Source: AC-32 sp963755635
GTDB lineage: Bacteria > Actinomycetota > Thermoleophilia > Gaiellales > Gaiellaceae
Assembly (NCBI GenBank): GCA_963755635.1
Contig: CAVWKS010000036.1
Coordinates: forward strand, 588,412-652,411
Direction: 5' to 3'
Length of the DNA: 64,000 nucleotides
Below, piece by piece: positions 1 through 6,706 of this stretch. Each line of letters starts with the position of its first letter. Position 1 is the first letter of the stretch. The notes below the pieces were generated by a model. It worked only from the letters and a program-made list of their open reading frames with translations. It was not told the DNA's origin and did not search any database. The position numbers and the translations under genes were made by a program.

Positions 1-360
1 GAGATCCGCGCGCTGATCGAGGAGCGCTGGCCGCTCGTGGAGATCCCCGCGAAGCCCTCGTCCACCGCGCGCCGCTTCCGCTTCGCCGACGGCGCGGGCG
101 AGATCGGCTTCGTCAACCCTGTGTCGGAGCCCTTCTGCTCGAGCTGCGACCGGATCCGGCTGACCGCCGACGGACAGCTCCGGACCTGCCTGTTCTCACG
201 CCGCGAGTGGGACCTCAAAACCCCGCTACGAGCAGGCGCTTCCGACACCGAGATCGAGCAGCTGCTCCGGTGGGCAGTTCGTCACAAAGAGCTGAAGCAC
301 AAGATCAACGAACCCGGTTTCGTACGGGCTTCGCGCTCCATGAGCCAGATCGGCGGCTGA
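1..360 (+). CDS. moaA: GTP 3',8-cyclase MoaA, C-terminal part (partial)
   Basis: The 5' end lies outside the window; 119 residues are visible. MoaA is a radical-SAM enzyme that rearranges GTP in the first step of molybdenum cofactor synthesis. The visible part has the C-terminal iron-sulfur site of the family, a C-x2-C-x13-C pattern starting FCSSCDRIRL, followed by TCLFS, and it ends in the Gly-Gly tail (SQIGG) that MoaA needs for catalysis. The radical-SAM CxxxCxxC motif must lie upstream of base 1. A 27-base gap separates it from the next gene on the same strand. Confidence 0.95.
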   Translation, partial: EIRALIEERWPLVEIPAKPSSTARRFRFADGAGEIGFVNPVSEPFCSSCDRIRLTADGQLRTCLFSRREWDLKTPLRAGASDTEIEQLLRWAVRHKELKHKINEPGFVRASRSMSQIGG

Positions 361-387
361 CCGGCCCGTTACAATCAGCGTGTCCGG

Positions 388-1146
388 GTGAGTGCATTTG
401 TGGCAGCTGGTCGACGCGTCCTGCCGAGAGGGTGGGCGGACTTCGGGCGCCAATTGGCGATCTGGTTCGGCTTCCTCGCCGCGTACCAGCTCGCCCGCGG
501 CCTCGCTGACCGCAACCCGCCGCGTGCCTTCCAGAACGGGCTGCACGTGATCGGGATCGAGCAGAACGCTCACGCCTTGATCGAGCTCACGCTCCAGCGC
601 GTGGTCGACGGCTCGCAGCTCCTCGCCACGCTTGCCTCGTGGACGTACTGGAACTCCGAGTTCACCGTCGTCGGGCTCGCGCTGCTCTGGGTCTACCTGC
701 GCCGGAACGATGCGTTCGTCAACTTCCGGAACTCGATCCTGCTCGCGAACGTCCTCGGCCTGATCGGCTACATCGCGCTGCCGACCGCGCCGCCGCGGAT
801 GTTCCCGGACTTCGGCTTCGTCGACACGCTCTCCAACTTCAGCGGGCTGAACCACGGCAGCGGGCTCGTCGAGGTGGTCGCGAACCCGTACGCGGCGATG
901 CCGAGCCTGCACGCGGCCGACGCGCTGATCGTCGGAGTCGTGCTCTTCACCGTCTGCCGGAGGCGGCTCTGGAAGGCTCTCTGGCTGCTCTGGCCAGGCT
1001 GGGTCTGGTTCAGCGTGATGGCGACCGGCAACCACTTCTGGCTCGACGTCCTCGGCGGCATCGTCGTGGCCTCGATCGCCCTCGCGGTGGTCTACGGGCG
1101 GCCCCACCGGTTCCTCCTCCGCCGCCGGCGTCCCGCGACGGCTTAG
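388..1146 (+). CDS. PAP2 / AUR1-like phosphatase, multi-pass membrane protein
   Basis: A 252-residue membrane protein of the PAP2_3 type, related to inositol phosphorylceramide synthase AUR1. The three phosphatase motifs are visible: LPTAPPRM near 131-138, MPSLHA near 171-176 and GNHFWLDVLGG near 214-224, giving the two catalytic histidines and the aspartate. About five or six hydrophobic helices surround them. The start is a GTG at 388. It is followed four bases later by a PI-phosphate-synthase-like gene, and inositol-phosphate synthase lies further down. Inference: it dephosphorylates a lipid phosphate such as phosphatidylinositol phosphate, or transfers a phosphoinositol head group. Confidence 0.85.
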   Translation: MSAFVAAGRRVLPRGWADFGRQLAIWFGFLAAYQLARGLADRNPPRAFQNGLHVIGIEQNAHALIELTLQRVVDGSQLLATLASWTYWNSEFTVVGLALLWVYLRRNDAFVNFRNSILLANVLGLIGYIALPTAPPRMFPDFGFVDTLSNFSGLNHGSGLVEVVANPYAAMPSLHAADALIVGVVLFTVCRRRLWKALWLLWPGWVWFSVMATGNHFWLDVLGGIVVASIALAVVYGRPHRFLLRRRRPATA

Positions 1147-1150
1147 GTCC

Positions 1151-1777
1151 GTGACAGGCCTAGCGGGGGTCAAGCGCGGCTACACCGACGGCACGCGCCG
1201 ACTGGCCGCGCGCTCGATCGCCGGCCTCGCGCGCACGCGCGTGACCCCGAACGCGCTCACCGCGGCCGGGATCAGCCTCTGCGCAGTGTCGGCGGTGCTC
1301 ATCTGGTTCGGCGATCACAACCAATGGCTGATCTACTGGGCCGCGGCCGTCGTCTTCGTCGCCGGCTCCGTGCTGGACGTACTCGACGGCGCGCTCGCCC
1401 GCCAGGGCGGAAAGGCGACGCCGTTCGGAGCGTTCGTCGACTCGATCTCCGACCGCGTCAGCGAGGGCTTCGTCCTGACGGCGATCGCGCTCGTCTTCTC
1501 GCGGCACGGGAACGAGGTCGCGCTCGCGTCCGCGATGGCCGCGATGGGGGGCTCGTTCCTCGTCTCGTACGCGCGCGCGAAGGCGGAGCTGCTCGGCCTG
1601 AAGGGCGACGTCGGCCTCGGCAGCCGGGCGGAGCGCGTGGTCGTGATCACGGCCGGGCTGGTGCTCGCGCCCTGGGGCGGGCTGCAGTGGGCGATCTACC
1701 TCCTCGCCGTCGCGGCCTGGTTCACGGTGCTGCAACGGGTCCTGAGCGTCCGTCGCCAGTTGCGCCAGCGCCCGTAG
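1151..1777 (+). CDS. CDP-alcohol phosphatidyltransferase (phosphatidylinositol-phosphate synthase type)
   Basis: A 208-residue integral membrane enzyme that joins CDP-diacylglycerol to an alcohol. The full family signature D-x2-DG-x2-AR-x8-G-x3-D-x3-D is present, with D76, D79, G80, A83, R84, G93, D97 and D101. Downstream, the pattern ARAKAELLGLKGDVGLGSRA with RAER resembles actinobacterial phosphatidylinositol-phosphate synthases, which use inositol 3-phosphate rather than free inositol. That preference fits the inositol-phosphate synthase gene 340 bases downstream. It starts with GTG, four bases after the PAP2 gene, so the two are probably one operon. The exact alcohol acceptor is inferred. 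Confidence 0.9.
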   Translation: MTGLAGVKRGYTDGTRRLAARSIAGLARTRVTPNALTAAGISLCAVSAVLIWFGDHNQWLIYWAAAVVFVAGSVLDVLDGALARQGGKATPFGAFVDSISDRVSEGFVLTAIALVFSRHGNEVALASAMAAMGGSFLVSYARAKAELLGLKGDVGLGSRAERVVVITAGLVLAPWGGLQWAIYLLAVAAWFTVLQRVLSVRRQLRQRP

Positions 1778-1819
1778 CGACATCTTGCGCCTCCACCGCG
1801 AGGCCGGCACGATCGGGTT

Positions 1820-1960
1820 GTGCCGGAGGAGCCCGTCATCTACCGGGAAGAGGTGCTCACTATCATGATGTTGCTCGGTGACCAACGAGCCGAGCTGGAG
1901 GAGATCCGGCGTCTACTCGGAGGCGACGATGAAGAAGAAGCGGCGGACGAGAACACCTGA
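1820..1960 (+). CDS. Small acidic protein (46 aa), overlaps the next gene
   Basis: A GTG-started reading frame of 46 residues. It has a short hydrophobic stretch (VLTIMMLLGDQ), an amphipathic helix (RAELEEIRRLLG) and a very acidic tail (GGDDEEEAADENT). Its end overlaps the start of the following basic 51-residue ORF by 32 bases in another frame. Codon use, with G or C at most third positions, suggests it is real. No function recognised; opposite charges of the two small products suggest they may bind each other. Confidence 0.5.
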   Translation: MPEEPVIYREEVLTIMMLLGDQRAELEEIRRLLGGDDEEEAADENT

Positions 1961-2084
1961 AGAGCAAGCAGAGTTCGCTGCCTGGGAACGCCGCTCGAAG
2001 GCCAACCTGAAGCGTCTGTACGAGCTAGTCGATCGCGGGTGGGCTGAGCTCGAGCGAAAGGGAATCGCCAAGCGACCGGCGTAA
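1929..2084 (+). CDS. Small basic protein (51 aa)
   Basis: Starts at ATG 1929, five bases after a strong Shine-Dalgarno CGGAGG at 1918-1923, which lies inside the upstream acidic ORF. An upstream in-frame start at 1878 lacks such a site. The N-terminus is strongly basic (MKKKRRTRTPEEQ), followed by a helix with AAWERRSKANLKRLYELVD and a tail ending IAKRPA. No family recognised. Placed between an acidic small ORF and a gene carrying ribbon-helix-helix segments, it could be part of a small regulatory or toxin-antitoxin-like set, but that is only inference. Confidence 0.6.
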   Translation: MKKKRRTRTPEEQAEFAAWERRSKANLKRLYELVDRGWAELERKGIAKRPA

Positions 2085-2113
2085 GCCACGCTTGATAGTC
2101 TGCTAGCAGTTCT

Positions 2114-3571
2114 GTGCTAGCAGCATCGCGCAAAGACGTGCTCGTCCGAATGCCGGGCGAGCTCAAGCGGCTTCTCTCCGATGAGGTTCGGCGCTCGGGC
2201 CGCAGCCTCAACGACGTCGCCGTCGGCATCCTCGCCTCCCGCTTCGCCGTCCCGTTCGAGCCCAGCGGCCGGCCGGGCAAGACTCCGGGACGAAGCGGCG
2301 CGGTGCTCCTGCGCATGCCCGCGGAGCTGAAGGAGACCCTCTCCGCGCGCGCGGCACAGCGCAAGCGAAAGCTCAACGACCTCATCGTCGAGACGCTCTC
2401 CGAGCGGCTCGGAAAGGAACCAATGGCTTCCAAAAACGGCAGCAAGAACGGCAAGGCGCGGCGGGACGGAAAAGTCCGCGTCGCGATCATCGGCGTCGGC
2501 AACTGCGCGTGCTCGCTCGTGCAGGGCGTCGAGTACTACAAGGACGCGGAGCCCGGCACGTTCGTGCCCGGCCTGATGCACGTCGACCTCGGCGGCTACC
2601 ACGTCAGCGACGTCGAGTTCACGGCCGCGTTCGACGTGACGACCGACAAGGTCGGCAAGGACGTGGCTGACGCCATCTGGGCGCACCCGAACAACACGAT
2701 CAAGTTCGCGGACGTCCCCAAGACCGGCATCACCGTCCACCGTGGCATGACCCACGACGGGCTCGGCAAGTACCTCTCCGAGGTCGTCACGAAGGCGCCC
2801 GGCGAGACCGACGACGTGGTCGGGATCCTCAAGGAGACCGGTACCGACATCGTGATCAACTACCTCCCGGTCGGCTCCGAGGAGGCGACCAAGTGGTACA
2901 CGGAGCAGATCCTGAGCGCGGGCTGCGCGATGGTGAACTGCATCCCGCAGTTCATCGCGCGCGAGAGCTACTGGCAGCGGCGCTTCGAGGAGAAGGGCCT
3001 GCCGATCATCGGCGACGACATCAAGTCGCAGGTCGGCGCGACGATCACGCACCGCGTCCTGACGAGCATCTTCCGCGACCGCGGCGTGCGGGTCGACCGC
3101 ACCTACCAGCTCAACTTCGGCGGCAACGCCGACTTCATGAACATGCTGGAGCGGGAGCGGCTCGAGTCGAAGAAGATCTCGAAGACCTACTCGATCAAGT
3201 CGACGCTGCCCTACGAGCTCGAGGAGAAGAACATTCACGTCGGGCCGTCGGACCACGTGCCGTGGCTCGAGGACCGCAAGTGGGCGTACATCCGCGTCGA
3301 GGGCACGGCCTTCGGCGACGTGCCGCTGAACGCTGAGCTGAAGATCGAGGTCTGGGACTCGCCGAACTCGGCCGGCGTCGTGATCGACGCGGTGCGGCTG
3401 GCGAAGCTCGCGCTCGACAACGGCATCTCCGGCACGCTCGGCGGGCCGAGCGCCTACCTGATGAAGTCGCCGCCCAAGCAGATGAAGGACGAGGACGCGC
3501 GCGACGCGACCGAGGACTTCATCCGCAAGCACACGCGCAAGCAGGTCAAGGAGACGGCCAAGACCGCCTGA
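2114..3571 (+). CDS. ino1: Inositol-3-phosphate synthase with N-terminal tandem ribbon-helix-helix segments
   Basis: 485 residues from a GTG start. Residues about 105-485 are a myo-inositol-1-phosphate synthase of the actinobacterial type, which converts glucose 6-phosphate to inositol 3-phosphate with NAD. Visible signs are the Rossmann start VRVAIIGVGNCACSLVQG, NYLPVGSE, and the LNFGGNADFMNM region. The first 100 residues are unusual: two repeats of ribbon-helix-helix shape, VLVRMPGELKRLLSDEV with RSLNDVAVGILASRF, and VLLRMPAELKETLSARA with RKLNDLIVETLSERLG. An ATG at 2423 preceded by GGAAAGGA could start the enzyme alone, so the prefix may be a fused DNA-binding domain or a separately translated product sharing the frame. 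Confidence 0.9.
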   Translation: MLAASRKDVLVRMPGELKRLLSDEVRRSGRSLNDVAVGILASRFAVPFEPSGRPGKTPGRSGAVLLRMPAELKETLSARAAQRKRKLNDLIVETLSERLGKEPMASKNGSKNGKARRDGKVRVAIIGVGNCACSLVQGVEYYKDAEPGTFVPGLMHVDLGGYHVSDVEFTAAFDVTTDKVGKDVADAIWAHPNNTIKFADVPKTGITVHRGMTHDGLGKYLSEVVTKAPGETDDVVGILKETGTDIVINYLPVGSEEATKWYTEQILSAGCAMVNCIPQFIARESYWQRRFEEKGLPIIGDDIKSQVGATITHRVLTSIFRDRGVRVDRTYQLNFGGNADFMNMLERERLESKKISKTYSIKSTLPYELEEKNIHVGPSDHVPWLEDRKWAYIRVEGTAFGDVPLNAELKIEVWDSPNSAGVVIDAVRLAKLALDNGISGTLGGPSAYLMKSPPKQMKDEDARDATEDFIRKHTRKQVKETAKTA

Positions 3572-3615
3572 TCCTCGTGGGGCCGCGACCAGGCCGAGGC
3601 TAGACTCGGGGCCTG

Positions 3616-5349
3616 ATGGGCCTGCGCGTCTGCCTGGTCACGCCGTTCGCCTGGTCGCGGCCCCACGATGTCAACGAGCACGTGGCCGGCCTGGCCACGG
3701 AGCTGCGAAAGCTCGGGCACGAGGTCACGGTGCTCGCGCCGTCGACCCGCGCCGCGGATCTGATCGCGGGGCGGCGCGCGCTGCTCGACGGAGGCGGCGC
3801 GGAGGTGATTGCGCTCGGGCCGGCGGTGCCGGTCTCGCGGCGCAGCCGGATCGGCGTGCCCGTGGGCGCGCGCGCGAACCTGTCGCTCGCGCTCGCGCGC
3901 GGCGCCTACGACGTCGTCCACGGCTTCGAGCCCGGCCTGCCGAGCCTCTCGTACCTGGCGCTCCGCGACGCGCAGGCGCTCGCCGTCGCGACCTTCCTCT
4001 CGCCCGAGCGGCTCGGGTATCCGCCGGGCCGCGCCCAGCGCGAACGGCTGCTTGGGAGGATCGACGCGCTGCTTGCGACCTCCGAGGAGGTCGCCGAGGC
4101 TGCGGCCGAGCGGCTGCCCGGCGACTACCGCGTCGTCAGCGGCGGCGTCGACACGGAGCTCTTCCACCCCGGGCGGAAGCGGAAGCTCGTCGTCTACGAA
4201 TGGCGCCCGACGGAGCGTGTGCTCGCGCGGTCGGTCTCGCGCGCGTTGCGCGGCATGCCGGGCTGGGAGCTCGTGCTGCTCAGGACGAAGCCGCTGACCG
4301 GCCGGCCGTCGGTCTCGCGGGCGCTGCGTGGGCGGGCGTACGTGCGCACGCTGCGCGCGGGCTCGGCCCGGGCGCCGCTCCTGAACGAGGCCGCCGCGTT
4401 CGTGCCGGCGTTCGAGGGGCTCGACCGGGTCTCGCTCGAGGCGGCCGCGGCCGGCGCGGCGATCGTCTCGCCCCCCGGCGTGCGCGAGCAGCCCGAGCTC
4501 GCAGCCGCCGCGCTCGCGCGGCTCGCCGAGGACGCCGCCTTCCGCGAGCGCTCGGGCACACGCGCCCGCGCCGAGGCCGAGCACCACAGCTTCGAGGCAC
4601 TCGCGCACGAGGTCGACGCCGTCTACCGCGAGCTCGCGGCCAAGCGCAAGCCGCGCGCCCGCGTCCCTTCGATCCCGGCCGAGCGCGACTGGCTCACCGC
4701 CGACCTGCACCTGCACACGTCCTGGTCGCACGACTGCCAGATCCCGGCCGAGGAGCTGCTCGACCACGCCGAGGAGCAGGGCCTCGGCGCGATCGCGGTC
4801 ACCGACCACAACGTCTTCGGCGGCGCGCTCGAGGCGGTCGAGCTCGCGCGCGGCCGCGATCTGGTCGTGATCCCCGGCGAGGAGGTCAAGACCGACGGCC
4901 AGGGCGAGGTGATCGGCCTCTTCCTGCGCGAGGAGATCCCCCGCGGCATGTCGTTCGACGAGACGGTCGCGGAGATCAAGGCCCAGGGCGGGATTGTCTA
5001 CGTCCCCCACCCGTTCGACCGCCTGCACGCGATCCCGGACCCGGCGACGCTGCACCGGAACCTCGCCGCGATCGACGTGCTCGAGGTCTACAACGCGCGC
5101 CTCTTGTTCGAGGGCTACAACGACGAGGCACTCCGCTTCGCGCGCAAGTACGGCCTCGCTATGGGCGCCGGCTCCGATGCGCACGTCCTCCAGGGCGTCG
5201 GCACAGGCGGCGTGCGCATGCCGTCATTCGACGGCCCGGAGGAGTTCCTCGCGGCCCTCCGGCTGGGGCAGATCCAGCGCCGCCCGCGCTCGCTGCTCTA
5301 CCTGCAGTCGCTCAAGTGGGCGGCCCAGGCCAAGGAAAGAGTTCGGTAG
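3616..5349 (+). CDS. GT4-like glycosyltransferase fused to a PHP-domain phosphoesterase
   Basis: 577 residues with two domains. Residues 1-345 resemble a GT-B, family 4 type glycosyltransferase: N-terminal RVCLVTPFAWSRPHDVNEHV, GGVDTELFHP near 176-185, and a C-terminal FEGLDRVSLEAAAAG acceptor of nucleotide sugar. Residues 362-560 are a PHP domain with its metal ligands: ADLHLHTSWSHD, AVTDHNVFGG, PGEEVKTD, HPFDRLH and GSDAH. PHP domains hydrolyse phosphomonoesters. The gene follows inositol-phosphate synthase and PI-phosphate synthase, so glycosylation of an inositol lipid coupled to removal of a phosphate is a reasonable guess. The substrate is not proven by sequence. Confidence 0.85.
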   Translation: MGLRVCLVTPFAWSRPHDVNEHVAGLATELRKLGHEVTVLAPSTRAADLIAGRRALLDGGGAEVIALGPAVPVSRRSRIGVPVGARANLSLALARGAYDVVHGFEPGLPSLSYLALRDAQALAVATFLSPERLGYPPGRAQRERLLGRIDALLATSEEVAEAAAERLPGDYRVVSGGVDTELFHPGRKRKLVVYEWRPTERVLARSVSRALRGMPGWELVLLRTKPLTGRPSVSRALRGRAYVRTLRAGSARAPLLNEAAAFVPAFEGLDRVSLEAAAAGAAIVSPPGVREQPELAAAALARLAEDAAFRERSGTRARAEAEHHSFEALAHEVDAVYRELAAKRKPRARVPSIPAERDWLTADLHLHTSWSHDCQIPAEELLDHAEEQGLGAIAVTDHNVFGGALEAVELARGRDLVVIPGEEVKTDGQGEVIGLFLREEIPRGMSFDETVAEIKAQGGIVYVPHPFDRLHAIPDPATLHRNLAAIDVLEVYNARLLFEGYNDEALRFARKYGLAMGAGSDAHVLQGVGTGGVRMPSFDGPEEFLAALRLGQIQRRPRSLLYLQSLKWAAQAKERVR

Positions 5350-5372
5350 CCGAGAAAGGTCCCGTTGCCCTA

Positions 5373-5957
5373 ATGCCCGCCGTGAGCGACGAGATCTTCG
5401 AGAAGTACCTGCAGAAAGCGATCGCCGAGAGCAACGAGCTCGGCGATGAGATCTCGCACGCCGCCGGCGAGGGCCGTGTCCCGGTGGTCGGCTCCGGCCA
5501 CCCGCTCGCCGACGTGATGCTGCTCAAGTTCGCGCCGCAGGCGTCGGAGGTGCAGGAGGGAGTTGCGTTCTACGGGCGCGCGGGCCAGGCGATCCTCAAG
5601 TCGCTGCAGCGGCTACGGGTCGACCCGATGGCGGTCTACGGGACGAACTGCCTCAAGTTCGCCGACGGCGACCCGGACGAAGCCAGGCCCTGGCTCGTGC
5701 GCGAGCTGCACATCGTCCAGCCGAAGCTGATCGTCGTGATGGGCGAGGACGCGCTGGAGTTCCTGAACGCGCTCGAGTTCCCGCTGTCGGCGCCGGTCGA
5801 GGGGAAGCCCGGCGAGCGGCAGCCGTTCACGCCGACGATCGAGGCGCTGTTCGTGCCGGACATCGACGCCTCGCTCGACGAGCAGCCCGCCAAGACGCGG
5901 TTCTGGAACGCCTTCAAGACACTAGGGCCGTGGTGGGCGGAGCAGCCCCCGTACTGA
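5373..5957 (+). CDS. Uracil-DNA glycosylase superfamily protein, divergent
   Basis: 194 residues from ATG 5373. The core resembles the UDG fold: VVGSGHPLADVMLLKFAPQ, EGVAFYGRAGQAILKSLQRL, VYGTNCLKF, and IVVMGEDALEFLNAL. The GEAPG and HPS catalytic motifs of family 4 enzymes are not seen; their places read KFAPQ and VPDID. The cysteines for a 4Fe-4S cluster are missing, with a single Cys in the protein. It may therefore act on a different base or have lost activity. Its end overlaps the next gene by 28 bases. Confidence 0.75.
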   Translation: MPAVSDEIFEKYLQKAIAESNELGDEISHAAGEGRVPVVGSGHPLADVMLLKFAPQASEVQEGVAFYGRAGQAILKSLQRLRVDPMAVYGTNCLKFADGDPDEARPWLVRELHIVQPKLIVVMGEDALEFLNALEFPLSAPVEGKPGERQPFTPTIEALFVPDIDASLDEQPAKTRFWNAFKTLGPWWAEQPPY

Positions 5958-6706
5958 CGCGGGCTCGTGTCGCCGGACTGATCGCTCTCGCCGCGGCGCT
6001 CGGCGTCTACTACGGCGTCCACGACCAGCTCTGGAACGCGTCGCTCTGGTGGGACATCGCCTTCCTGGCGTTCGTGTTGATCCCGGCCGTGTTCGGGCTC
6101 GTCTGGCTCGTGCTGCCGTTCTGGCGCTCGCCTGTCCTGCAGCTCTTCGTTGCCGCACTGGCGTTCGCCGTGCTGGCGGTCGTGCTGCAGGCCGCGGGCG
6201 CCGGCGTGCCGGCGAACTTCGCCAAGCTCGGGGCGATGACGGCCTTCGCCTGGGTCTTCCTGAACTACTTCGAGGACGTGAGCTGGGTCGTCCTCGTCGC
6301 GGTGATCATCCCGTGGGTCGACGCCTATTCGGTCTGGCGCGGGCCGACGCAGCACATCGTCACGCACCACGAGCACGTCTTCACGCTGCTCTCGTTCTCG
6401 TTCCCGGTTCCCGGCGAGAACGGCGCCGCGAAGCTCGGGCTGCCCGACCTGATGTTCTTCGCGCTCTTCCTGGGCGCGGCCGCGCGCTTCCGGCTACGGG
6501 TCGGCTGGACCTGGGTCGGTCTGACGCTGTCCATCGGCGGGACGATGGCGCTCGCGACGTGGTGGGACGTCGGCGGCCTCCCCGCGCTGCCGTTGCTTTC
6601 GGCCGGCTTCCTGCTGCCGAACGCAGACCTACTCTGGCGCGCCGTACGCGAACGGCCGCGGCCCTCGGAGCCACGTCCGGGGTCTGACCCCGGACGTGTC
6701 CGCTAG
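5930..6706 (+). CDS. Presenilin / signal-peptide-peptidase-like membrane protein (candidate intramembrane aspartyl protease)
   Basis: 258 residues, about eight hydrophobic helices. Three landmarks of the A22 (presenilin) family occur in order: an aspartate in a helix before a charged loop, IIPWVDAYSVWR (D131), matching the YD motif and the following DAxSVY seen in archaeal presenilin homologues; LGLPDLMFFALFLG (GLPD, D173), at the GxGD site with Pro for the second Gly; and GGLPALPLLSAG (PALP 218-221), the PAL motif. The loop between the two aspartates is short (about 40 residues), as in archaeal forms. This was recognised by motif, not by alignment. A GTG start at 5930 overlaps the upstream gene. 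Confidence 0.65.
   Translation: MVGGAAPVLTRARVAGLIALAAALGVYYGVHDQLWNASLWWDIAFLAFVLIPAVFGLVWLVLPFWRSPVLQLFVAALAFAVLAVVLQAAGAGVPANFAKLGAMTAFAWVFLNYFEDVSWVVLVAVIIPWVDAYSVWRGPTQHIVTHHEHVFTLLSFSFPVPGENGAAKLGLPDLMFFALFLGAAARFRLRVGWTWVGLTLSIGGTMALATWWDVGGLPALPLLSAGFLLPNADLLWRAVRERPRPSEPRPGSDPGRVR
6672..6698. terminator. 12-bp perfect hairpin between convergent genes
   Basis: Bases 6672-6683 pair perfectly with 6687-6698 around a CTG loop; the core reads GGGGTCTGACCCC. It lies at the very end of the presenilin-like gene, just before the CTAG where the stop codons of the two convergent genes overlap (6703-6706). There is no U run, so it is either a factor-assisted bidirectional terminator or a dispersed palindrome. 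A similar GGGGTCTGACCC core occurs near 37465. Confidence 0.5.
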
